From Pseudaquabacterium pictum (lineage in GTDB: Bacteria > Pseudomonadota > Gammaproteobacteria > Burkholderiales > Burkholderiaceae_C), in the NCBI RefSeq assembly GCF_005403045.1, contig NZ_BJCL01000003.1, positions 310,001 to 374,000 of the forward strand: a stretch of DNA of 64,000 nucleotides, given 5' to 3'. Made by a program: the position numbers and the translations under genes. The notes under the pieces are model-generated. The model worked only from the letters and a program-made list of their open reading frames with translations, made no database searches and was not told the DNA's origin. How positions within the stretch are numbered: position 1 is the first letter of the stretch; the number at the start of each line of letters is the position of its first letter. Positions 42,941-50,735 of the stretch are shown here, one piece after another.

Positions 42941-44290
42941 ATGGCCGCCAGCATCATCGATTCACAGATCTTCCAGGGCATCTTCACCACCGACGCGATG
43001 CGCCAGGTGTGGAGCGACCAGAACCGCACCGCGCAGTACATCGCCATCGAGCGGGCGCTGGCCATCGTGCAGGCACGGCTGGGGCTGATCCCGCAGGAGG
43101 CGGCCGACGAGATCGTCAGCCATTGCCACCTCGACCAGATCGACATGGACCGCCTGCGCCAGCAGACCGAGCGCATCGGCTACCCGATCCTGGGCGTGGT
43201 GACCCAGCTCAACCAGCTGTGTCGCGACAAGCTGGGCGAGTATGTGCACTGGGGCGCCACCACCCAGGACATCACCGACACCGCCACCGTGCTGCAGATC
43301 CGCCAGGCGCTGGACCTGGTCGATGCCGACCTGGCCGCGCTGGCCACCGGCCTGGCCAGGCTGGCCAAGGACCACCGCCTCACGCCGGTGATCGGCCGCA
43401 GCAACCTGCAGCAGGCGATTCCCGTCACCTTCGGCTACAAGATGGCCGGCATCCTGAGCGCGGTGCTGCGCCACCGCGAACGCATCACCCAGCTGCGCGA
43501 GCGGGTGCTGGTGGGTGAATTCGCCGGTGCCGCCGGCACCCTGGCCAGCCTGCAGACCGGCGCGATGGAGACCCAGGCCGGCCTGTGCGCCGAGCTGGGC
43601 CTGGGCCAGCCGGTGATCGCCTGGCACACCATCCGCGACAACATCGCCGAGGTGGGCTGCGTGCTGGGCCTGATCGGTGGCACGCTGGGCAAGCTGAGCA
43701 TGGATGTGAAGCTGATGATGCAGACCGAGGTGGGCGAGGTCTACGAGCCCTACCACCACGGCCGCGGCAGCAGCAGCACCATGCCGCAGAAGCGCAACCC
43801 GATCAGCAGCGCCTACACCCACGGCGCCATCAGCGTGCTGCGCCAGCATGCGGCCGCGCTGATGGACGCGATGGTGGCCGACCATGAGCGGTCCACCGGC
43901 CCCTGGCAGATCGAATGGATCGTGCTGCCCGAGGCGTTCTGCCTGCTGGCGGGCGCGCTCAGGCAGATGCGCGCCGTGGTCGATGGCCTGGAGGTCGACG
44001 CCGAGGCGATGCGCCGCAACATCGACATGACCGGTGGCCTGGTGATGAGCGAGGCGGTGATGATGGGCCTGGGCCCCTACATCGGCCGCGAGTACGCGCA
44101 CGACCTGGTCTATGACCTGTGCCGCCAGTCACTGCAGACCAAGGCACCGCTGATCGAGCTGCTGGCCGCGCATCCCGAGATCAGCCGCCATGTCAGCCGC
44201 GACCAGCTGCTGGAGATGCTGGACCCGGCCCGCTACCTGGGCCAGAGCGGGGTGATGGTCGATCGGGTGCTGGCACAGATGCCGGCGTGA
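42941..44290 (+). CDS. Fumarase/aspartase-superfamily lyase (adenylosuccinate lyase / PcaB-like)
   Basis: A 449-residue member of the argininosuccinase/fumarase superfamily. The signature GSSSTMPQKRNPI lies at residues about 276-288, and the catalytic-site segment VHWGATTQDITDTA near 103-116 also fits. Length equals PcaB (3-carboxy-cis,cis-muconate cycloisomerase, about 450), and the N-terminus (SQIFQGIFTTDAMRQVWSDQNR) fits either PcaB or adenylosuccinate lyases. No purine gene is near, so housekeeping PurB is unlikely. In this operon it probably performs beta-elimination or cycloisomerisation on a carboxylate intermediate. Its 3' end overlaps the opposite-strand phosphoethanolamine-transferase-like gene by 98 bases. 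Confidence 0.87.
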   Translation: MAASIIDSQIFQGIFTTDAMRQVWSDQNRTAQYIAIERALAIVQARLGLIPQEAADEIVSHCHLDQIDMDRLRQQTERIGYPILGVVTQLNQLCRDKLGEYVHWGATTQDITDTATVLQIRQALDLVDADLAALATGLARLAKDHRLTPVIGRSNLQQAIPVTFGYKMAGILSAVLRHRERITQLRERVLVGEFAGAAGTLASLQTGAMETQAGLCAELGLGQPVIAWHTIRDNIAEVGCVLGLIGGTLGKLSMDVKLMMQTEVGEVYEPYHHGRGSSSTMPQKRNPISSAYTHGAISVLRQHAAALMDAMVADHERSTGPWQIEWIVLPEAFCLLAGALRQMRAVVDGLEVDAEAMRRNIDMTGGLVMSEAVMMGLGPYIGREYAHDLVYDLCRQSLQTKAPLIELLAAHPEISRHVSRDQLLEMLDPARYLGQSGVMVDRVLAQMPA

Positions 44291-45881
44291 CGTCGGCCGG
44301 CGGCTGGTAGGCCGGCGCCAGCACATCCTGCGCCGGCTCGTACCAGCGGCTGGTGATGCCCAGCAGGTGCTGCAACGCCTGGTCGATGTGGTCCAGCCGG
44401 AAGGGCCGTGCCGCCAGGCCATCGGGCACCGCTGGGGCCTGGCCGTCGGCCGTGCGCGACCACCAGACCATCGGGATCGCATAGCCCGAGGCATCCTGCA
44501 GGCTGTGGCCGGCGAAGTCGCGGTGGTGGCCGACTTCCTGGCCATGGTCGCTGAAGTACAGCAGGTCCACCGCCCGGCCGGGCCGCTGCTGGTGCAGCAG
44601 CGTCACCACCTGGCCCAGCACCGTGGCGCCGCACTGCACCGCGTCGTCGAAGTCGTTGCGGGCCTGGCGGATGCTGGCGGAGCGTCCGGCCGCCTTCAAC
44701 TGTTGCATCACCGCGTCATCGGCCACGTCACGCCAGGGGTGCACGCCGGCCGGGCAGCGCTGGCGGAAGTGGAAGTGCTGGCCCAGCAGGTGCAGCACGA
44801 TGAATTCACGCGGCGGCGGCGGCGTGGCCAGCCAGTCGCGCAGCGGCGGCAGCAGGTCGGCATCGGTGGCGTTGCTGTCGCGCCAGTTGCCGGCGTTGAC
44901 GAAGCGGCGGCGCTCGGCCGTCTGGGCCATCGCGGCGAACCAGCCCTCGTGCGCCGGCTGGTTCGACAGCCAGCCCACCTGGTAGCCGGCGGCCTGGGCC
45001 AGCTGGGTGATGTCGGGCACGCGCTGCCAGTCGGCGGCGGTGGCGCGGGTGGCCGGGGTCAGTGCCAGCCGCAGGGATGGCAGCGTGAAGGCCTCGGCCG
45101 ACCAGCCCTCGCTGAACAGCACGGCGCGGCCGGGCAGGGCGGCCAGCGCGCGGGTGAGCGGCGCCGTGGTGTCGCGCGGGTAGCCGAAGGCACCCCAGTT
45201 CAGCCGGTTGTCGCTCTCGCCGATCACCAGCACCACGGTGCGCGGCGCGTCGTCCAGGCGCCGCACCTGCCAGCTGTCGCGCTGTGCGGCCACCTGGGCA
45301 CGGGCGGCATCCAGCCCGCGGATCTCGCGCTCGGCCTGCACATGCCGGGCGTAGACCACGCCCCAGCGCAGCAGCGGCTGCTGGCGCAGCATCGCCGGGT
45401 TGAAGTGCAGCAGCGCGGCCAGCCCCAGCAGGCCGGCCAGCAGCCAGAGGCTGCCACGCCTGGGTGGTCTGGAGGTCCGCTGTCCGGGGCGCAGCAGGGC
45501 CCCTGCCACCAGCAGCGCCAGCAGGCTGAAGGCCACCGCGCGGCCGATGGCGCCGGCCTGCTCCTTCAGAAAGCCTGCCGCCTCGCCCGCCGTGGTGTTG
45601 GCCAGGCTCTCGGCGATCACGCCGGGCTGCGGATCGGTGCCGAAGTAGCCGCGCACCACGCCCTGGCTGCCGATGTCGGCGGCAAACACCAGGGTCAGCG
45701 CCAGGCCGGTCCAGCGCTGGGCGCGCGGGCCGGCACGGCCAGCCAACGACCACAGCGCACTGCCGGCCACCAGCCACCACAGCGCCATCTTGGCCAGGTC
45801 CTTGGCTTCCATGAAGCCGGCCGCCAGTGCTGCGCCATGCAGCAGCGCGCCCAGCACCGCCAACCGCCACCAGGCCACCAT
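44193..45881 (-). CDS. Phosphoethanolamine transferase-like inner-membrane sulfatase-fold protein
   Basis: A 562-residue protein. The first 200 residues contain about four to five membrane helices. A periplasmic alkaline-phosphatase-fold domain follows with TVVLVIGESDNRLNWGAFGYPRDTTAPL (read in parts), HLLGQHFHF, and the metal-binding FSDHGQEVG. The best family is CptA/EptA-like. EptA proteins have GET-x-R for the Thr nucleophile; here it reads GESDNR, so the nucleophile may be Ser or the enzyme may differ. The C-terminal 50 residues are Pro/Ser/Gly-rich and overlap the lyase gene. Start ATG 45881 follows the glycosyltransferase stop by 4 bases. It is probably the last gene of the pse operon and would decorate the surface glycan or lipid A. 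Confidence 0.82.
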   Translation of the reverse strand: MVAWWRLAVLGALLHGAALAAGFMEAKDLAKMALWWLVAGSALWSLAGRAGPRAQRWTGLALTLVFAADIGSQGVVRGYFGTDPQPGVIAESLANTTAGEAAGFLKEQAGAIGRAVAFSLLALLVAGALLRPGQRTSRPPRRGSLWLLAGLLGLAALLHFNPAMLRQQPLLRWGVVYARHVQAEREIRGLDAARAQVAAQRDSWQVRRLDDAPRTVVLVIGESDNRLNWGAFGYPRDTTAPLTRALAALPGRAVLFSEGWSAEAFTLPSLRLALTPATRATAADWQRVPDITQLAQAAGYQVGWLSNQPAHEGWFAAMAQTAERRRFVNAGNWRDSNATDADLLPPLRDWLATPPPPREFIVLHLLGQHFHFRQRCPAGVHPWRDVADDAVMQQLKAAGRSASIRQARNDFDDAVQCGATVLGQVVTLLHQQRPGRAVDLLYFSDHGQEVGHHRDFAGHSLQDASGYAIPMVWWSRTADGQAPAVPDGLAARPFRLDHIDQALQHLLGITSRWYEPAQDVLAPAYQPPADVTPASVPAPDRPSPRSGPGSGPGPASPAAGRG

Positions 45882-45885
45882 CACC

Positions 45886-47373
45886 TCAGCGGAAGCTGGT
45901 GGGCGCCTCGCCCAGCAGCAGCGGCAACAGCGCCTGCGCCACGGCCTGGGCGTTGCGGGTGTCGTCATAGCCAGGCACCAGCGTCGTGTAGTGCCGCTCG
46001 ACGATGCCGCCATGGCCCTGGGCCAGCAGCTGGCCCACCGCCTGTTCGAGTGCAGCGTGGTCGGGCGGGCCGCCGACGATGGCGTCGTGGGTCAGGTCGG
46101 GGTGCCAGGTGTGCACGCCCGGCAGGCTGGCATACCAAGTGTGGCCGAACACCAGCGCCGGCTTGCCCTTGCGCACCGCCTCCCAGCCCACGGTGCCGCT
46201 GATGCTGGCCACGTACAGCGCCCGCGCCGTCAGCTCGTGGGTGCTGGCGTGCGAGGGCATGAACTGCACCTGCGGGATGCGCGCCAGCCGGTGGAAGAAC
46301 ATCGGCCCGCGCATGTAGGCGCCCTGCTTGGGGTTCTCCTTGACCAGGATGCGCACGCCCGGCGGCAGCATGCGCGCCAGCGCCTCGATGGCCAGGGCCT
46401 GGTCCTTGAACGGTCCGCCCAGGGCCGAGGTGGTCATCTCCGGCTGCAGCTGCATGGCGAAGTAGACATACGGCCCGTCCAGGTCGATCGGCCCGTCCTC
46501 GAACTGCAGCAGGTGCTCGAAGTAGGCCAGCTCGTCTTCATGGAAGAAGCGGGCGAAGGGGTCGCGCCAGGCCGGCAGGCCGCCGTAGATGCGCTGCATG
46601 CGCCGCAGCAGCCCGGCCACGTAGAACGGATTCAGCGCCCGCCAGCGGCGCTTGAGCAGCAGGAACGCCGCCAGCTGTCCGATGGCCTTGGCGCTGACGC
46701 GCCCGCCCTCGGCCCGCTGCTGGGCGATGCCCTTCATGTAGAAGTGCTGCAGGGTCTCGTCGCGGTTGATCGGGTGCGGTGCGGCCACCGGCTGGCCGGG
46801 TGTGAGGCGGCCGTAGGCCTCGATGGCCGGCATCGAGAAGAAGGTGTTGGGGAACAGGCTCTGCGTGATGATCAGGCACTGCAGCCCGAGTGCCTTGCCC
46901 ACCTGGTAGACCAGGGTGTCGTGCACCAGGTGCGGCACGTTGAAGAACAGCATGTGGGTGGCGCCGCTGTCGCTGATGCGCTGCGCCAGCACGTCGGCCA
47001 GGATGTGGTGGTAGTCCCAGTAGGCATGGAAGCCGCTCAGCGGGTGCGGCAGGTGGGCGAAGGGCTCGGCGCGGCGGTGCAGGTGGTCGATGAAGTCATC
47101 CACCAGCGCGTCGTAGCCCGGCTGCATGAACAGGCCGTGGGCCTGGCCGCTGAAGCGCGTGCCTTCGGTGAGGTGGCCGCGTTTGCCGCGGCGCAGGTTC
47201 ATGCGCGAGACGGCCGAGGCCTTGAAGTCGGCGTCGGTGCTGCCCAGGTGCAGCACCAGTTCGATGCGACCGGCGGCCTGCTGCACCAGGGCGTGCAGGG
47301 CCGCATCGGTGTTGGCGGCGGTGGAGACGCAGAGCAGCTGGATCGGTGCGCTGCCCGTGGTGCCGCTGCTCAC
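45886..47373 (-). CDS. Capsule-synthase-like glycosyltransferase, candidate pseudaminyl transferase
   Basis: A 495-residue protein. The C-terminal 200 residues hold a motif of capsular polysaccharide synthase proteins (Capsule_synth/KpsS-like): RALYVASISGTVGWEAVRKGKPALVFGHTWY (read in parts), with VRILVKENPKQGAYMRG upstream. The N-terminal half (VDDFIDHLHRRAEPF, FHAYWDYHHILADVLAQRI) is less familiar. The start is the GTG at 47373, which overlaps the pseI stop as GTGA. KpsS/KpsC-type relatives transfer Kdo, a sugar like pseudaminic acid activated with CMP, so transfer of Pse from CMP-Pse is a reasonable inference. Confidence 0.78.
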   Translation of the reverse strand: MSSGTTGSAPIQLLCVSTAANTDAALHALVQQAAGRIELVLHLGSTDADFKASAVSRMNLRRGKRGHLTEGTRFSGQAHGLFMQPGYDALVDDFIDHLHRRAEPFAHLPHPLSGFHAYWDYHHILADVLAQRISDSGATHMLFFNVPHLVHDTLVYQVGKALGLQCLIITQSLFPNTFFSMPAIEAYGRLTPGQPVAAPHPINRDETLQHFYMKGIAQQRAEGGRVSAKAIGQLAAFLLLKRRWRALNPFYVAGLLRRMQRIYGGLPAWRDPFARFFHEDELAYFEHLLQFEDGPIDLDGPYVYFAMQLQPEMTTSALGGPFKDQALAIEALARMLPPGVRILVKENPKQGAYMRGPMFFHRLARIPQVQFMPSHASTHELTARALYVASISGTVGWEAVRKGKPALVFGHTWYASLPGVHTWHPDLTHDAIVGGPPDHAALEQAVGQLLAQGHGGIVERHYTTLVPGYDDTRNAQAVAQALLPLLLGEAPTSFR

Positions 47374-48428
47374 GCCAGCGCATCCCACGCCACCGGCGTG
47401 TTCACCGCGATGTCGCGCGCGGCGCGCTTGCCGACCACCGCATCCCAGTGCTTGGGCGCCAGGCCGAAGCCGGGCCGCACGCTGCGCACCGCATCGGCGG
47501 TGATGGTGTCGCCGGCACGCAGCGGCTTGACGAAATACAGCGAGCGGCGGAACTGCGCATTGCCGATCTCGCTGCTCTTGCGGCCGTAGTCGACCTGGCC
47601 CAGCGCCGACCAGGCGGTCTTGGCGCCCTGGCACAGCTGGGCCAGCTCGGCGGGCATCAGGCTGAAACTGTCGTCGGGTCCGCCGCCGGCGCGGTCCAGC
47701 GTGAAGTGCTTTTCGATCAGCGCCGCGCCCAGCGCCACCGAGGCGATCGCGGTGGTGTTGTCCAGCGTGTGGTCGGACAGGCCGGTGACCACGCCCCAGC
47801 GCTGGATCATGTCCGACAGCGTGCGCAGCTTGTAGTCGGCTGCCGGCGCCGGGTAGCCGCTGACGCAGTGCAGCAGCGCCAGCTGGGTGCAGCCGCCGGC
47901 GCGGGCGGCATCCACGGCCTCGTCGATCTCGTCCGCATCGGCCATGCCGGTGGAGATGATCATCGGCTTGCCGGTGCGCGCCACGTAGCGGATCAGCGGC
48001 AGGTCCACCGCCTCGAAGCTGGCGATCTTGTAGGCCGGTGCGCCCAGGTCTTCCAGCAGGTCGACCGCGGTGGTGTCGAAGGGCGAGCTGAAGATGGTGA
48101 TGCCGCGCTGGCGGGCGCGGTCGAACAGCGCCGCATGCCAGTCCCAGGGCATGTGGGCTTCCTGGTACAGGTCATAGAGGCGCCGGCCATGCCACAGGCC
48201 GCCCTCGATGACGAAGCCCTCGGCATCGCTGTCCAGCGTGATGGTGTCGGGCCGGTAGGTCTGCAGCTTCACCGCATCGGCGCCGGCGGCCTGGGCGGCG
48301 TCGACGATGGCCAGCGCAGTGTCCAGGCTGCCGTTGTGGTTGGCCGACAGCTCGGCAATCACGTAGGGCGGCGCATCGGCGGCGATGCGCCGGCCGGCGA
48401 TGTGGATGGCGGGCAGGGGCGAGGTCAT
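47370..48428 (-). CDS. pseI: Pseudaminic acid synthase
   Basis: A 352-residue NeuB-family TIM-barrel enzyme that condenses 6-deoxy-AltdiNAc with phosphoenolpyruvate to form pseudaminic acid. The motifs are IAELSANHNGSLDTAL, GADAVKLQTYRPDTITLD, KIASFEAVDLPLI, TGMADADEIDEAV and a C-terminal SAF (antifreeze-like) domain (FVKPLRAGDTITADAVRSVRPG). Neighbouring pseB, C, F, G and H exclude a sialic acid or legionaminic role. The start ATG 48428 overlaps the pseH stop by four bases (ATGA). Confidence 0.94.
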   Translation of the reverse strand: MTSPLPAIHIAGRRIAADAPPYVIAELSANHNGSLDTALAIVDAAQAAGADAVKLQTYRPDTITLDSDAEGFVIEGGLWHGRRLYDLYQEAHMPWDWHAALFDRARQRGITIFSSPFDTTAVDLLEDLGAPAYKIASFEAVDLPLIRYVARTGKPMIISTGMADADEIDEAVDAARAGGCTQLALLHCVSGYPAPAADYKLRTLSDMIQRWGVVTGLSDHTLDNTTAIASVALGAALIEKHFTLDRAGGGPDDSFSLMPAELAQLCQGAKTAWSALGQVDYGRKSSEIGNAQFRRSLYFVKPLRAGDTITADAVRSVRPGFGLAPKHWDAVVGKRAARDIAVNTPVAWDALA

Positions 48429-48952
48429 GGGGTGGTCTCCAGCGCGGGGCCGGGCCAGTCGGCACGCAGCAACCCGAAGCAATGGACGTCATGGTAGTGG
48501 GCGCCGTCGGCACTGCGGTGCTGCTGGCGCAGCACGCCTTCCTCGGCAAAGCCCAGGCGGCGGTGGAAGGCCAGCGAGGCGGTGTTGCCGGCCAGCACCT
48601 GGCCGCAGACCTTGTGCAGCTGCTCGGCACCGAAGGCCCGCGCCAGCGCAGCTTGGCCCAGCGCCCGGCCGGTGCCCTTGGGTGCACCCGGCGCGGCATA
48701 GAAGCCCCATTCGGCCACGCCGCCCGGCGCCACGCCGCTGAAATGCACGAAGCCCAGCGGCTGGCCGCCACGCCGGAACAGCCACAGCCGCCGCGTCGGG
48801 TCGGCCTGCTGGCGGGCGAACCATTGCTGGTGCTCGGCCTCGCCGATGGTGTGGGTGCTGAACATGTGGCGCTGCACATCGGGGTGGTTGCGCCAGGCGC
48901 GCACCGTCGCCAGGTCATCGGCCTGCAGCGGTTGCAAAGTGTCGGCGGTCAT
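48425..48952 (-). CDS. pseH: UDP-4-amino-4,6-dideoxy-N-acetyl-beta-L-altrosamine N-acetyltransferase
   Basis: A 175-residue GNAT acetyltransferase. Typical PseH features are RAWRNHPDVQRHMFSTHTI, HQQWFARQQAD, WGFYAAPGAPKGTGRALGQ (acetyl-CoA loop) and NTASLAFHRRLGFAEEGVLRQ. It acetylates the 4-amino group of the PseC product. It lies 3 bases after pseG and overlaps pseI, and the order matches the pathway. Confidence 0.9.
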   Translation of the reverse strand: MTADTLQPLQADDLATVRAWRNHPDVQRHMFSTHTIGEAEHQQWFARQQADPTRRLWLFRRGGQPLGFVHFSGVAPGGVAEWGFYAAPGAPKGTGRALGQAALARAFGAEQLHKVCGQVLAGNTASLAFHRRLGFAEEGVLRQQHRSADGAHYHDVHCFGLLRADWPGPALETTP

Positions 48953-48955
48953 GCT

Positions 48956-50023
48956 TCAGCCTTGGTGCAGCGCCAGCAGCGCGTCGGCCACGCGTGCCGC
49001 GCCCTGGCCGTCGGTGATGGCGGAAGCTGCAGCCGACAGGGCTGCCAGCCGGCCCGGCTGGGCCAGCTGCTGCAGCGCGGCGGGCAGGCGCGCGGCCAGG
49101 TCGTCGATGCCGCCCAGCGACAGTGCAGCGCCGGCCGCATCCAGGGCCTGCGTGCCGGGGCGCTGGTTGTCGGCCAGCACCAGCAGCAGGCTGGGCAGGC
49201 CCAGGCAGCAGCGCTCCCAGGCGCTGCCGCCGGCCGCGCCGATGGCGAGATCGGCCTCGGCCAGCAGCGGGGCCATGTCGGCCACGTCGGTCAGCAGGCG
49301 GGTGGCAAACGGCAGGGTCGGCAGCAGGGCCTGGATGGACGGGCGTGTCGATGCCAGGGCCCCCAGCACCACCGTCACCTGGACGTCGGGCGGCAGCGGG
49401 CAGGCAGCCAGGGCCTGCAGGCAGTGCAGCGTGCCCTGGTGCGGGTCGGCACCGCCCAGGCTGAGCAGCAGGTGGCGCCAGCTGCCGGTGCCGCGCCGCG
49501 CCAGGCTGGTGGTGCGGGCTGCGGCGAATTCGGGGCGCAGCAGGGCGTAGCGCGGGCCGATCAGCCGCACAGCCGCGGCGGGCAGCAGGGCGGCGTAGTC
49601 GCCCACCATGCGGCCCAGGTTCTGGTCGAGCAGCAGGTCGACAGCATGCGGTCGGTCGGCCAGGTCATCAATGGCGGCCAGGCGGCGGCAGGCCGGCCGC
49701 AGTGCCTGTTCCCAGCTGGCGTCCAGCTGGTAGTGGTCGACCAGCAGCAGATCGCAGCCGGCGCCGCGCCAGGCTTCGGCCAGCGCGGCGCGGCTGTGGT
49801 GTGCATCCTGCTCGGCTGTCAGCGTCTTGCCCAGCAGCGTGAGGCCATGGCCGTCGGCGGCGATGCGGCCGCCCAGGTGGCCGGCGCCGTCACGGCAGAC
49901 AAAGTGCACCTGGGCGCCACGCTGGCGCAGCGCCGCGGCCAGTGTCAGGCAGCGCATCACATGGCCGCTGCCCAGCGCCGGGCCGGCATCGGCACGCACG
50001 GCCACGCGCAGCGGCGAGCTCAT
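48956..50023 (-). CDS. pseG: UDP-2,4-diacetamido-2,4,6-trideoxy-beta-L-altropyranose hydrolase
   Basis: A 355-residue GT-B-fold nucleotide-sugar hydrolase. The N-terminal motif is RADAGPALGSGHVMRCLTLA, with catalytic His in GSGHVMRC. The UDP-binding C-terminal half shows LLSLGGADPHQGTL and ADLAIGAAGGSAWERCCLGLPSLLLVLADNQ (read in parts). It removes UDP before the PseI step. The start ATG 50023 overlaps the pseF stop by four bases; a longer frame upstream runs into pseF and is not credible. Confidence 0.93.
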   Translation of the reverse strand: MSSPLRVAVRADAGPALGSGHVMRCLTLAAALRQRGAQVHFVCRDGAGHLGGRIAADGHGLTLLGKTLTAEQDAHHSRAALAEAWRGAGCDLLLVDHYQLDASWEQALRPACRRLAAIDDLADRPHAVDLLLDQNLGRMVGDYAALLPAAAVRLIGPRYALLRPEFAAARTTSLARRGTGSWRHLLLSLGGADPHQGTLHCLQALAACPLPPDVQVTVVLGALASTRPSIQALLPTLPFATRLLTDVADMAPLLAEADLAIGAAGGSAWERCCLGLPSLLLVLADNQRPGTQALDAAGAALSLGGIDDLAARLPAALQQLAQPGRLAALSAAASAITDGQGAARVADALLALHQG

Positions 50024-50718
50024 CCGCCCAAGTCCGCCTGCATCGCCCGCCACAGCCATTCGGCGCGGGTCCAGTCCTCGGGCGTGTCGATGTCCTGCAC
50101 CCGGTGGCGGGGCAGGTGCACCGGCACCGACTCGGGCGAGAAGATGCGCAGGCCCTGCAGCCAGGCGCCGGCCCGGCCCCAGTAGAACTGGCCGGCATCG
50201 TGGAAGGCGTCTTCCAGGTCCTGGCTGCGGGTGTTGAACTGCGCCGGGTCGAACATCGCCACCCGGCCCTCGGGCGTCAGCCGGATGGCGCGCTGGATCG
50301 GGAAGGCATAGCTGGTGACCGAGAAGGCGTACTGCGCGCCGCTGGAGTCCAGCAGCGCCAGGCCGCGCTGCAGATCGGCGGGCTGCACGAAGGGCGCGGT
50401 GGCATACAGGCAGCACACCTGGTCGGGCGCCTGGCCGGCGTCGACAGACCACTGCACCGCATGTGCCACCACCGGGATGGTGCCGGTGTGGTCGTCCGAC
50501 AGCGCCGCCGGCCGCAGGAACGGCACCTCGGCGCCTGCATCCCGGGCCACGGCGGCGATCTCGGCATCGTCGGTGGAGACGATGACCCGGTCGAAGCAGC
50601 CGCTCGTCAGCGCGGCGTCGATGGACCACGCGATCATCGGCCGGCCGGCGAAGGGCCGGATGTTCTTGCGCGGAATGCGCTTGCTGCCGCCGCGGGCGGG
50701 AATGACGGCCAGCCGCAT
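50020..50718 (-). CDS. pseF: Pseudaminic acid cytidylyltransferase
   Basis: A 232-residue CMP-sugar synthetase that activates pseudaminic acid as CMP-Pse. The nucleotide-binding start is MRLAVIPARGGSKRIPRKNI, followed by VIVSTDDAEIAAVARDAGAE and LYATAPFVQ. QDIDTPEDW near the C-terminus is the usual metal and dimer region. It starts 17 bases after pseC. Confidence 0.94.
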   Translation of the reverse strand: MRLAVIPARGGSKRIPRKNIRPFAGRPMIAWSIDAALTSGCFDRVIVSTDDAEIAAVARDAGAEVPFLRPAALSDDHTGTIPVVAHAVQWSVDAGQAPDQVCCLYATAPFVQPADLQRGLALLDSSGAQYAFSVTSYAFPIQRAIRLTPEGRVAMFDPAQFNTRSQDLEDAFHDAGQFYWGRAGAWLQGLRIFSPESVPVHLPRHRVQDIDTPEDWTRAEWLWRAMQADLGG

Positions 50719-50735
50719 GGTCGTCCGCGCAGCGC

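Noticed and set aside
42941-44290. Housekeeping adenylosuccinate lyase purB
   Set aside because: It lies in a CoA-dependent carboxylate operon with no purine genes, and its length and N-terminus fit PcaB-like lyases equally well.
47370-48428. Sialic acid (NeuB) synthase
   Set aside because: The fold is shared, but the neighbours are pseB, C, F, G and H, so pseudaminic acid is the product; no UDP-GlcNAc 2-epimerase is present.
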